Source: DATMGU01 sp035555315
GTDB taxonomy: Bacteria; Pseudomonadota; Alphaproteobacteria; ATCC43930; CGMCC-115725
Assembly: GCA_035555315.1 (NCBI GenBank)
Contig: DATMGU010000126.1
Location: 186,001-250,000, forward strand
Reading direction: 5' to 3'
DNA: 64,000 nt
Shown here piece by piece: positions 35,064 to 42,947 of the stretch. The stretch's first letter is position 1. Each line of letters begins with the position of its first letter. The translations under genes were made by a program, and so were the position numbers. The notes under the pieces are model-generated. The model was not told the origin of the DNA, ran no database searches, and saw only the letters and a program-made list of their open reading frames with translations.

Positions 35064-36740
35064 TTATGCCGTCGGCACGGCCGTAGCCGGCGACCACCTG
35101 GACGTTCCGCCCCGCATCACCCGATCCTCGGGGAAGCTGATGGTCACCGTGCTGCCGATATTGACGACGCTGGCGATGTCGATCCGGCCGCCATGACCTT
35201 CGATCAACGCCCGCGAAATGTAGAGGCCGAGGCCGCTGCCCGGATGACGTCGATTATAGACGCCGTCGATCTGCTTGAACGGCTGGCACAGATCGGCGAT
35301 GCGGTCCGACGGGATACCGACCCCGGTATCTTCGATGCGAATCTTGAGACCGGGTGCCCCGGCATCGACCCGCACCGTGATGCGTCCACCATCCGGCGTG
35401 AACTTCACCGCGTTGCCGACGATGTTGAACAGGACCTGATCGAACGCCCGGCGATCGACATGCAGCATCGGGCAGTCCGGCGGGACGACGACCTCAATCA
35501 TAGGACTCCGCCCGGGAAAGGCGTGCTCGACCAGGCGGATCTTCTCGCCGATCGCCGCTTCGACGGTCACCTCGTCATAGTCGAGCTGGGTTTTGCCCGC
35601 CTCGATACGGGCGACGTCCAGCACCGAATTGATGACGCCCAGCAGATGCATGCCCGAAAGGCGGATATCGCGAACGTAGTCGAGGTAGATCGGTTCGCCG
35701 ATCGGGCCGCGGAACTGGCTCTCGATCAGCTCGCTGAAGCCGATTACCGCATTCAGCGGCGTCCGCAGCTCGTGGCTCATATTCGCCAGGAATTCCGACT
35801 TGGCATGGCTGGCCGCCTCGGCCCGCTTCTTGGCGGCGACCAATTCGTCGTGGACGCTCTTGCGCTGGATGGCGATCGCGCAGGAGGCGCTCAGCCGGTC
35901 GATCACCTGAAGTTCATGAGCGCTCGGCAGGCTGGGCACGCGTCGATATTGCGCGAAGGTGCCGAGCACGACGCCCTCCGGCGAGATGATCGGCGTCGAC
36001 CAGCACGACCGCAGGCCGTGGGCGAGCGCCAAGCTTCTGTAGTCGACCCAGAGCGGATCGATGGCGATATCCTCAACGATCACGATCGCGCGGCGAAACG
36101 CGGCGGTGCCGCATGAGCCGGCGCCCTCACCGATCTCGGCGCCATCGATCGCGACGCTGTAGTCGGGTGGCAGGTTGGGTGCGGCCCCCTTCAACAGCCG
36201 TCGGCCATCCGCCGACATGAGCAGGACCGAGCATAGCGCCCCCTCCACCAGGTCTTCGACGCTCCGACAGACCAGATCGAGCGTGTTGGCCAGCGGCAGG
36301 TTCTCGACGACCGCGGTCAGCAATCGCTGCTGGGCGTCCGCCAGCGACTCCTGCCGCTTGCGGTCGGTAACGTCGCGGCCGACGGCGTAGAACAGGCCGC
36401 CTTGCGCCCGGCAACTCCACTCGATCCAGCGCCACTGACCATGAGCATCCCGCAGGCGCAGTTCGGTGCCGACGAAGATATGACGGTCCCGCATGCCGTC
36501 GGTCACCCGCGCCAGGGCACGGCGGTCCTTGGGATGCAGCAGATCCTTCAGCGTGAGCGCCGATACCGATGTCTCGTCGAAGCCAAGCAACCGGCGAAAC
36601 GCCGAATTGACCCGCAGCAGCTTGCCGCCGACGGCGGCGACACAGAGAAGATCGACCGACAGATCAAAAAATGGGTCGGGGGCGACGATCTGGTGCCGTG
36701 GCTTGCTCCACTGCCGGGCCGGTTGCTCCTGCCTTTCCAT
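35064..36740 (-). CDS. PAS-GAF sensor histidine kinase
   Basis: A 558-residue cytosolic kinase with no membrane span. In order: PAS domain about residues 25-128 (VNSAFRRLLGFDETSV...WRWIEWSCRA), GAF domain about 140-290 (SVLLMSADGRRLLKGAAPNLP, CGTAAFRR), coiled linker, HisKA with His323 in FLANMSHELRTPLNAVIGFSEL, and HATPase_c with NIVGNAVKFTPDGG, EDTGVGIPSD and GSGLGLYISRALIEGHGG. It autophosphorylates and should pass phosphate to a receiver; none is adjacent, but a lone receiver is encoded at 29801-30157. ATG 36740 with AGGGA is preferred over the TTG seven codons earlier. Confidence 0.93.
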   Translation of the reverse strand: MERQEQPARQWSKPRHQIVAPDPFFDLSVDLLCVAAVGGKLLRVNSAFRRLLGFDETSVSALTLKDLLHPKDRRALARVTDGMRDRHIFVGTELRLRDAHGQWRWIEWSCRAQGGLFYAVGRDVTDRKRQESLADAQQRLLTAVVENLPLANTLDLVCRSVEDLVEGALCSVLLMSADGRRLLKGAAPNLPPDYSVAIDGAEIGEGAGSCGTAAFRRAIVIVEDIAIDPLWVDYRSLALAHGLRSCWSTPIISPEGVVLGTFAQYRRVPSLPSAHELQVIDRLSASCAIAIQRKSVHDELVAAKKRAEAASHAKSEFLANMSHELRTPLNAVIGFSELIESQFRGPIGEPIYLDYVRDIRLSGMHLLGVINSVLDVARIEAGKTQLDYDEVTVEAAIGEKIRLVEHAFPGRSPMIEVVVPPDCPMLHVDRRAFDQVLFNIVGNAVKFTPDGGRITVRVDAGAPGLKIRIEDTGVGIPSDRIADLCQPFKQIDGVYNRRHPGSGLGLYISRALIEGHGGRIDIASVVNIGSTVTISFPEDRVMRGGTSRWSPATAVPTA

Positions 36741-37099
36741 CGGTCCCTGCCTTTCGCCCAATGTTCGCGCAGTCCCTAACTTAGCAATGTTTAAGGTGAC
36801 GGCGGTGCTGTTTTTACGTGTGAAACTCGGGAAACAACTCTCTTTTTTCGTAAAATTGCAGGCACCGGCGGCAGGAAGCGCGCCGATTAGTTTATTTTAT
36901 AGAGCCGTTCGACCCCTGGATTTTTTATGCAGGAGTGCCGTTCTATCTAGCATGCCATCGAGGCCAATTCACAGGCGCCCCGTCGTGACCAAGTCAACCA
37001 GACATCTCCCAGAACCGCCAAACCGATCTTGGCAGAGATCGGCCGGTCACGTCTGGCCAAGGTATCGGCGCTCCCTCGCTATCGAGATCGGCCGTTGAC
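36741..37099. other. 359-bp intergenic region, AT-richer than its surroundings
   Basis: Between the kinase start and the GNAT-C39 start. Roughly 36780-36960 is rich in T and A runs, unlike the rest of the window. An 11-bp direct repeat GAGATCGGCCG occurs at 37035 and 37084. No credible ORF, RNA gene or confident promoter was seen; it presumably carries the promoters of both flanking, divergent genes. Confidence 0.5.
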
Positions 37100-38260
37100 G
37101 TGACCCAAATCGTCGAGGCTGAGCGACGATCACGCGGTGTGCCACCCTATGGCACCGCGGAGCCACCGATCCTGCGGCCGGCGCGGGAAGACGACCTCGC
37201 ATCCCTCATAAGCCTTGAGATCACCTGTTTTTCGGGCGACCGGATCACCAGACGTGGCTGGCGGACATTTCTGCGTCACGACAGCGCCGCGGTACTCGTC
37301 GCCGAACGACACGGAACGATCCTAGGCGCGGCGGTCCTGCGCTTCAACCGGGCGACCGCGATCGCCCGCATCTATTCGATCGCCGTCACCCCGGAAGCCC
37401 GCGGCTTGGGCCTCGGGCGGGCGCTTCTGACCGCCGCTCTCGCCGTTGCCTCCGACCGGGATCGAGCCATCGTCCGGCTGGAAACCCGCGTCGACAACCG
37501 CGCGGCCCAGCACCTCTTCGCCGAAGCCGGCTTCACCGTGATCGGGCGCGCCAGCCGCTATTACGAGGATGGCGCCGACGCGCTGCGGCTGGAGCGCTCG
37601 CTCTGGAACGATGGTGCCGCCGAGGCCGCGCCTCCGACATTTCCCTATTATCCGCAGAGCCTGGATTTCACCTGCGGCCCGGCGGCCCTGATGATGGCGA
37701 TGGCCTCCCTTTGCCCCGATCTGACACTTGACCGCCGACTGGAAATCCGGCTCTGGCGGGAGGCGACGACGATCTTCATGGCCTCGGGCCATGGCGGCTG
37801 CGGGCCCTATGGCCTGGCGCTGGCGGCATTCCGCCAGGGTTTCGGGGTCACGGTCTATGCCCCCTCCTATGGCCCGATGTTCGTCGACAGCGTCCGCGAC
37901 CCGATCAAGAAAGATGTCATCGCCCTGGTCGAAGAGGATATGTGCGACGAGCTGCGGCGCACGCCCGTGGTGATCCGGCGCGGGCCTCTCAATATCGACC
38001 TGTTGCTGCAGCATATGCGGCGCGGCGAGGTGCCGGTCGTGCTGATCAGCCTTTATCGACTGCACGGTGAAAAGGGGCCGCACTGGGTGACCCTCGCTGG
38101 GTTCGACGGCCACGTCTTCCGCGTCTTCGATCCCATGGAGAGCGGCGCCGACGCGGCGCACGGCATATCGATCGCGCGCAGCGAGTTCGAACGCATCTAT
38201 CGCTACGGCCGCCGGCGACAGGCCGCAGCCGTCATCATCGCCAGGAGACCGACTTCCTAA
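37100..38260 (+). CDS. GNAT acetyltransferase fused to a C39-like cysteine peptidase
   Basis: A 386-residue two-domain protein. Residues about 25-170 form a RimI-like GNAT domain (acetyl-CoA loop PEARGLGLGRALL). Residues about 180-383 form a papain-like peptidase of the C39/DUF3335 group with apparent triad Cys192 (LDFTCGPAALMMAM), His328 (GPHWVTLAGFD) and Asp344 (RVFDPM). The start is GTG 37100. It overlaps the next gene as TAATG, so it is co-translated with a RimK-like ATP-grasp ligase. GNAT, peptidase and ATP-grasp amidoligase combinations have been proposed from comparative genomics (Iyer and colleagues, amidoligase survey) to make or modify peptides. Here it may process and acetylate a peptide product or protein target; the target is unknown. 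Confidence 0.88.
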   Translation: MTQIVEAERRSRGVPPYGTAEPPILRPAREDDLASLISLEITCFSGDRITRRGWRTFLRHDSAAVLVAERHGTILGAAVLRFNRATAIARIYSIAVTPEARGLGLGRALLTAALAVASDRDRAIVRLETRVDNRAAQHLFAEAGFTVIGRASRYYEDGADALRLERSLWNDGAAEAAPPTFPYYPQSLDFTCGPAALMMAMASLCPDLTLDRRLEIRLWREATTIFMASGHGGCGPYGLALAAFRQGFGVTVYAPSYGPMFVDSVRDPIKKDVIALVEEDMCDELRRTPVVIRRGPLNIDLLLQHMRRGEVPVVLISLYRLHGEKGPHWVTLAGFDGHVFRVFDPMESGADAAHGISIARSEFERIYRYGRRRQAAAVIIARRPTS

Positions 38261-39801
38261 TGCCGCCTCATCTGATCATTGTCGAGAAACGCAAAGATTT
38301 CCGCTGGCCCGATCCGGATGGCCAGGTGGTCACCATGGACGACTACGTCAATGGCGATGTCGCTCGGTTCAACTGGCGCCGCAAGATCGTCAATCTGTGC
38401 CGGAGCTACGACTATCTGGGTACCGGGTATTATTGCTCGCTGCTGGCCGAGGCGCGCGCCCAAACGGTCACACCGGATATCGAGACCATTCTCGATCTGC
38501 GCGCACGCCACGGCATCACCGATCGCGCCGCTTCGCTCAACCACCTGCTGACACCGCTCGATCCGCTGTCGCGCTCGATCGAGAGCCTGACGCTGCACCT
38601 GTTCTTTGGTCAGGTGGAGGATGCGGCGCTCAAGGATTTCGCCCGCCGCGCCTTCGAGACGTTCCGTTATCCGCTGCTGGAGATCGAGCTCGGCCGCGAC
38701 GAGGCCGGTGCCTGGCGGGTGTCCGGGGTGCGGCCGTTCGATCTGCGCGAGATCCCCGCGGATCGCGACGCCCTGTTCATCGCGGCCCTCGAAGCCTTCA
38801 CCTCGCGCCCCTTCCGGCCGCTCCACCGCCCGCGGCCGCCGCGTTTCGATCTCGCCATCCTGCATGACCCCAAGGACCCGCTGCCGCCCTCCAGCTCAGC
38901 CACCCTGCAGCGGATCGCCGACATCGCCAATGACATGGAGATCGGCGTCGAGTTGATCGAAAAGCGCGATCTGGCACGGTTGACCCAGTTCGACGCGCTG
39001 TTCATCCGCGAGACGACGGCGGTACCGCATCACACCTTTCGGTTCGCCAAACGTGCCGAACAGGCGGGCATGCCGGTGATCGACGATCCGACATCCATCA
39101 TGCGCTGCACCAACAAGGTCTTCCTGGCCGAGCTGTTGAGCGGTCACGGCATCTCGGCACCCGCGACCAAGCTGGTGACGCGGCGCACCGTCGCCGCGGT
39201 CGCCGAACAGCTCTCGGCACCGGTGGTCGTGAAAATCCCGGATGGCTCGTTCAGCCGCGGCGTGGAACGGGCGGAGACCCGGGCGGAGTTCGAGCGGGTG
39301 ACGGCCGAACTGCTGAAACACTCGGAAATCATCCTGCTGCAGGAGTTCATCTACACGCCGTTCGATTGGCGCATCGGTGTGCTGGCCGGCGAGCCGCTAT
39401 TCGCCGCGCGCTATTTCATGTGCGACGCCCATTGGCAGATTCTGAAACACGGCCCCGACGGCTCGCATACCGAAGGCCGGACCGAGGCGGTAGCAATCGA
39501 GGCCGTTCCCCCGGCCGTGCTGGAACTGGCGCTCGCCGCCACGCGGCTGATCGGCAACGGCCTCTATGGCGTCGACCTGAAGGAGACCAAGGATGGTGTC
39601 TTCGTCATCGAGGTGAACGACAACCCGAACCTCGATGTCGGGCTCGAGGATCGCGTGCTGGGCGAGGCGCTTTATCGCCGCATTCTCAACACCTTCGCCG
39701 ACCGGGTCGAACAACGGTCGATTGAGCGGCATGCCCGTCCGCTGGCCCCGGCACCCGTCCCGACGCCCCATCTGACCCTGGCGCATAGCGCCGGGGCCTG
39801 A
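38260..39801 (+). CDS. RimK-like ATP-grasp ligase with RLAN N-terminal domain
   Basis: A 513-residue ATP-dependent carboxylate-amine ligase. The N-terminal ~180 residues (PPHLIIVEKRKDFRW..., SYDYLGTGYYCSLLAEARA) match the RimK-like ATP-grasp N-terminal (RLAN) type. The C-terminal half is an ATP-grasp fold: TNKVFLAELLSGHGISAPAT, APVVVKIPDGSFSRGV (Lys), LLQEFIYTPFDWRIGVL and the metal site FVIEVNDNPNLDVG near residue 452. RimK adds glutamates to ribosomal protein S6; RLAN-type members are separate, and their substrate is not established. The operon with the GNAT-C39 protein argues for one peptide-modification pathway. Confidence 0.9.
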   Translation: MPPHLIIVEKRKDFRWPDPDGQVVTMDDYVNGDVARFNWRRKIVNLCRSYDYLGTGYYCSLLAEARAQTVTPDIETILDLRARHGITDRAASLNHLLTPLDPLSRSIESLTLHLFFGQVEDAALKDFARRAFETFRYPLLEIELGRDEAGAWRVSGVRPFDLREIPADRDALFIAALEAFTSRPFRPLHRPRPPRFDLAILHDPKDPLPPSSSATLQRIADIANDMEIGVELIEKRDLARLTQFDALFIRETTAVPHHTFRFAKRAEQAGMPVIDDPTSIMRCTNKVFLAELLSGHGISAPATKLVTRRTVAAVAEQLSAPVVVKIPDGSFSRGVERAETRAEFERVTAELLKHSEIILLQEFIYTPFDWRIGVLAGEPLFAARYFMCDAHWQILKHGPDGSHTEGRTEAVAIEAVPPAVLELALAATRLIGNGLYGVDLKETKDGVFVIEVNDNPNLDVGLEDRVLGEALYRRILNTFADRVEQRSIERHARPLAPAPVPTPHLTLAHSAGA

Positions 39802-39833
39802 GTTTCAGGTCGGCATCCGCGGCCGGTCGCGGG

Positions 39834-39953
39834 TTAAGCCGGCTTTTTCTTGGGCGGCGGGGTGGTGAAGGCCGAAACGATGGTCGCCGGCTTTTTCTTG
39901 TCGGCCTTCGGCTTTTTGATTTCGCGCGTGCTGCGCTTTTGACCTTTCGCCAT
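39834..39953 (-). CDS. Small Lys-rich basic protein (39 residues)
   Basis: ATG 39953 to TAA 39834 encodes MAKGQKRSTREIKKPKADKK followed by KPATIVSAFTTPPPKKKPA. About a third of the residues are Lys or Arg and there are five prolines; it is probably disordered. GAGAG lies six bases before the ATG. I recall similar MAKGQxRSxRExKKPK-type small proteins in other proteobacteria, though this is from memory and unverified. It faces the RimK-like gene, with 32 bp between stops. With many Lys side chains it could be a substrate for acetylation or amide ligation by the neighbours, but that is speculation. Confidence 0.65.
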   Translation of the reverse strand: MAKGQKRSTREIKKPKADKKKPATIVSAFTTPPPKKKPA

Positions 39954-40075
39954 GATCGCTCTCAAATTTGGGTTAGGGGTATTCGACCGCCCCGAGCAGC
40001 GTCAGAATGCTCAGGATTTTCGATCGTCGGCAATCAATGTCTCGCGACCCGTTGAATGCGGAGAAAAACTCGGCC

Positions 40076-40228
40076 ATGGATCAAACTTGGCGCTGGTTCG
40101 CCCCGAAGGACCCGGTACCGCTAGCGCATCTCCGCCAAGCCGGCACTAGCGGAATGGTGACCGTCCCGCATCAGCGGCCCGATGGCGTGGTCTATGGTGT
40201 GGTCCGGCCGGTCGAGAGGCTGAGCTGA
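40076..40228 (+). pseudogene. 5' remnant of mannonate dehydratase (uxuA)
   Basis: The 50-codon frame opens MDQTWRWFAPKDPVPLAHLR, then QAGTSGMVTVPHQRPDGVVY. This matches the N-terminus of UxuA (MxQTWRWFGPxDPVxLxxxRQAGAxGVVTALHHIPxGxVW), a roughly 350-400-residue enzyme of hexuronate breakdown. After about 40 residues similarity ends and the frame stops five bases before the hydrolase ATG. So most of uxuA has been deleted. The short product might still be made, since ATG and a distant GGAG remain, but it cannot be active. Confidence 0.75.
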
Positions 40229-40232
40229 CGCC

Positions 40233-41096
40233 ATGGCCTCGCTCACGATCGACGCGCATCATCATTTCTGGGATCCATCACGCGCCGACTATCCTTGGAT
40301 GACCGAGGATCTGGCCATCCTGCGGCGCGTCTTCGCGCCGGCGGATCTGCGGCCCGAGCTCGCGGCCAACCGCGTCGACAAGACCGTGCTGGTACAAACC
40401 CTGTCGAGCCTGGACGAGACCCGCGAGTTCCTGGCAATCGCGGGACGGACGGATTTCGTGGCCGGGGTGATCGGCTGGGTCGATCTTACCGATCCGGCGA
40501 TCGACCGGATGCTGTCCGACTTGCGGTCCGGTCCGAACGGGTGGCGTCTCGTCGGCATCCGCCACCAGGTCCATGACGAGCCCGACGCCGATTGGCTGCG
40601 CCGAGCCGATGTGCGGCGTGGACTGGCGGCGGTCGCCCGGCATGGCCTCGCCTATGACCTGCTGATCCGGCCGCGGGAGCTGCCGGCGGCGCTGGACACG
40701 GTGAGCGCCCTGCCGGAATTGCGTTTCGTCGTCGATCACCTCGCCAAGCCGGCCATCCGCGATGAGGGGTTCGACGCGTGGCAGTCCGGCATCGCCGGTT
40801 TCGCCACCGAACGTGCCCATGTCTGGTGCAAGCTGTCCGGCATGGTGACGGAGGCCGATTGGGCGGACTGGCGGCGGGACGATTTGCGGCCCTATGTGCG
40901 GGAGGCGCTGCGCGTTTTCGGTCCGGCACGCTGCCTGTTCGGGTCGGATTGGCCGGTCTGCCTGCTCGCCGCCTCCTATGGCGAGGTCAAGGCGGCCCTG
41001 CTGGACTGCCTGGACGGTCTCACGCCCGCCGAGCGGGACCAGGTGCTGGGCGGCGCGGCGATCGAGGTCTATCGCCTGGCGGAGATCGGCCGATGA
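40233..41096 (+). CDS. Amidohydrolase, L-fuconolactonase-like (COG3618 type)
   Basis: A 287-residue TIM-barrel metal hydrolase: IDAHHHFWDPSRADYPWM at the N-terminus (HxH metal site), GIRHQVHDEPD, FVVDHLAKPAI (His), CKLSGMV and LFGSDWPVCLLAASY (Asp). The HFWDPxxxxYPWM opening is characteristic of sugar-lactone hydrolases such as fuconolactonase. It overlaps the 2-keto-3-deoxygalactonokinase gene as ATGA and follows a uxuA remnant, consistent with a sugar-lactone to 2-keto-3-deoxy acid pathway. Confidence 0.87.
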   Translation: MASLTIDAHHHFWDPSRADYPWMTEDLAILRRVFAPADLRPELAANRVDKTVLVQTLSSLDETREFLAIAGRTDFVAGVIGWVDLTDPAIDRMLSDLRSGPNGWRLVGIRHQVHDEPDADWLRRADVRRGLAAVARHGLAYDLLIRPRELPAALDTVSALPELRFVVDHLAKPAIRDEGFDAWQSGIAGFATERAHVWCKLSGMVTEADWADWRRDDLRPYVREALRVFGPARCLFGSDWPVCLLAASYGEVKAALLDCLDGLTPAERDQVLGGAAIEVYRLAEIGR

Positions 41097-42109
41097 CCCG
41101 ACCGATGCTTGTGGCGTTGGATTGGGGGACGACCTCGTTCCGTGCCTTCCTGGTCGGCGAGGACCGGCAGGTGATCGATCGCAACGCCGGACCGCATGGC
41201 ATTCTGCAAACCGCCGATGGCGATTTCGACCGGGCGTTCGAGGCGCTGGTCGGTCCGTGGCTGGCGCAGCACGGCCCATTGCTGACCCTCGCCTCCGGCA
41301 TGATCGGCAGCCGGCAGGGCTGGGTCGAGGCACCCTACGCGGCCTGCCCGGCGGGCGCCGGCGATCTGGCGAGCCAACTGGTATCGACCACGACCCGGTC
41401 GGGCCGGACCGTCTGGTTCGTGCCCGGGGTGAACCGGCGCGAGGCCGGAAGAGCGCCCGATGTGATGCGCGGCGAGGAGGTGCAAATCATCGGGGCCGGC
41501 GCCCTCGATCGGGCCACCGACGGGATCCATCTGCTGCCGGGCACGCACAGCAAATGGGCGATCCTGCGGGAAGGCCGGATCGCCTGGTTCACCACCTTCA
41601 TGACCGGCGAGCTGTTCACCCTGTTGCGCCGCCACAGCATTCTCGGCCGCTTGATGGTCGACGCTCCTGCGATCGACCCCGCTGCATTGAATCCCACCGC
41701 ATTGGACCCCGCGGCGCTGGATGGGGCGAGCTTCGCCCGGGGCGTGGCGTTCGGCTTGTCGACCGACGATGCCGATGGCGGCTTGCTGCGACGGCTCTTT
41801 TCAGTCCGCACCCTCGGCTTGTTCGATGAGGTGCCGGCCACCGGGCTCGCCGATTATCTGTCCGGCCTGCTGATCGGCTGCGAGCTGCGCGAGGCGCGGC
41901 GAAGCCTCGAAGCGATCGGTGCCGCCTGGCCCGACCGGCTGACCGTCACCGGCGGCGCCGGGCTGACATCGGCCTATACCAGCGCCCTGGGTCAGGCCGG
42001 GATCGAGACCATCAGGCATGGCGACGAAGCGACGCTGAGCGGACTTATCGAGATCGCGACAGTCGCGGGACTGCTTTCCACCGCCAGAGATATCACCCCC
42101 GGCCGATAA
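41093..42109 (+). CDS. dgoK: 2-dehydro-3-deoxygalactonokinase
   Basis: A 338-residue ASKHA-fold kinase that phosphorylates 2-keto-3-deoxygalactonate in the De Ley-Doudoroff galactose pathway. Diagnostic segments: LVALDWGTTSFRAFLVGEDRQV, LASGMIGSRQGWVEAPYAACPAG, PDVMRGEEVQIIGA, LLPGTHSKWA and TFMTGELFTLLRRHSIL. Residues 193-212 consist of four 5-residue units (AIDPA/ALNPT/ALDPA/ALDGA) from a 15-bp tandem repeat at 41669-41728, an in-frame insertion into a loop. The 3' end overlaps the convergent SDR gene by 17 bp. Confidence 0.92.
   Translation: MTRPMLVALDWGTTSFRAFLVGEDRQVIDRNAGPHGILQTADGDFDRAFEALVGPWLAQHGPLLTLASGMIGSRQGWVEAPYAACPAGAGDLASQLVSTTTRSGRTVWFVPGVNRREAGRAPDVMRGEEVQIIGAGALDRATDGIHLLPGTHSKWAILREGRIAWFTTFMTGELFTLLRRHSILGRLMVDAPAIDPAALNPTALDPAALDGASFARGVAFGLSTDDADGGLLRRLFSVRTLGLFDEVPATGLADYLSGLLIGCELREARRSLEAIGAAWPDRLTVTGGAGLTSAYTSALGQAGIETIRHGDEATLSGLIEIATVAGLLSTARDITPGR
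41669..41728 (+). repeat. In-frame 15-bp tandem repeat inside dgoK
   Basis: Four degenerate 15-bp units of the type GCATTGGACCCCGCG encode a Pro/Ala/Leu-rich loop. Units 2 and 3 are the closest pair. The period of 15 keeps the reading frame. Confidence 0.7.
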
Positions 42110-42845
42110 ACGGCATCTTGGTCGCCATCACCGTCAGGAACTGCACATTCGCGTCGAGCGGCAGGCTTGCCATATAGGTGACCGCGCTGCCGACATGGGC
42201 CACATCCATCGTCGGCTCGATCTCCATCGATCCGTTGGCCTGCGGCACGCCCTGCTTCATCCGCTCGGTCATGTTGGTCGCGGCATTGCCGATATCCACC
42301 TGGCCGCAGGCGATGTCGTATTTCCGGCCGTCCAGCGAGGTGGATTTGGTGAGCCCGGTGATCGCGTGCTTGGTTGCCGTATAAGGCGCCGAAAACGGCC
42401 GTGGCGCATGCGCCGAGATCGAGCCGTTGTTGATGATTCGGCCGCCGCGCGGGTCCTGGCTCTTCATCAGCCGGAACGCTTCCTGCGTGCACAGGAAGGC
42501 ACCGGTCAGGTTGATGTCGACCACGGTCTTCCATTGCTCGACCGTGAGGTCTTCGAGCGGGATGGCGGGAGCGCCGGTACCCGCGTTGTTGAACAACAGA
42601 TCGAGCCGGCCGAACGCGTGTTTGGTCGCGGCGAAGAGGGCGGCGACCGAGGCGGGATCGGTCACGTCGGTTGGTACGATCAGGGTCCGGCCGTCGGATG
42701 CGGCGCCGGCCGTTTCTTCCAGCGCGTCGCGCCGGCGTCCAGCCAGGACGACCGTGTATCCGTCGCGCACCAGCGCCAGCGACACGGCCCTACCGACGCC
42801 GCTGCCCGCCCCGGTGACGATGGCGATCTTGTCTCGCGCACTCAT
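42093..42845 (-). CDS. Short-chain dehydrogenase/reductase
   Basis: A 250-residue classical SDR: TGAGSGVGRA cofactor motif, AGRRRD at the end of beta-2 (Arg residues suggest NADP preference), NNAGTG, catalytic NGSISAHAPRPFSAPYTATKHA (Ser, Tyr-x3-Lys) and the NAATNMTERMKQG C-terminal part. It probably belongs to the sugar-acid catabolic locus, as a dehydrogenase for the aldose or an intermediate, but it is convergent with dgoK and not in that operon. GGGGAGGA precedes ATG. Confidence 0.9.
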   Translation of the reverse strand: MSARDKIAIVTGAGSGVGRAVSLALVRDGYTVVLAGRRRDALEETAGAASDGRTLIVPTDVTDPASVAALFAATKHAFGRLDLLFNNAGTGAPAIPLEDLTVEQWKTVVDINLTGAFLCTQEAFRLMKSQDPRGGRIINNGSISAHAPRPFSAPYTATKHAITGLTKSTSLDGRKYDIACGQVDIGNAATNMTERMKQGVPQANGSMEIEPTMDVAHVGSAVTYMASLPLDANVQFLTVMATKMPFIGRG

Positions 42846-42947
42846 CTCTGGCTGTCCTCCCCGTTGATTTGATGTCGATCGTATCCGGCAGAGGATGCTC
42901 GAAGCGAAGCCCGAGCGCCAGAGTGAGCGGCTGTTGGTGAGTGGCTA

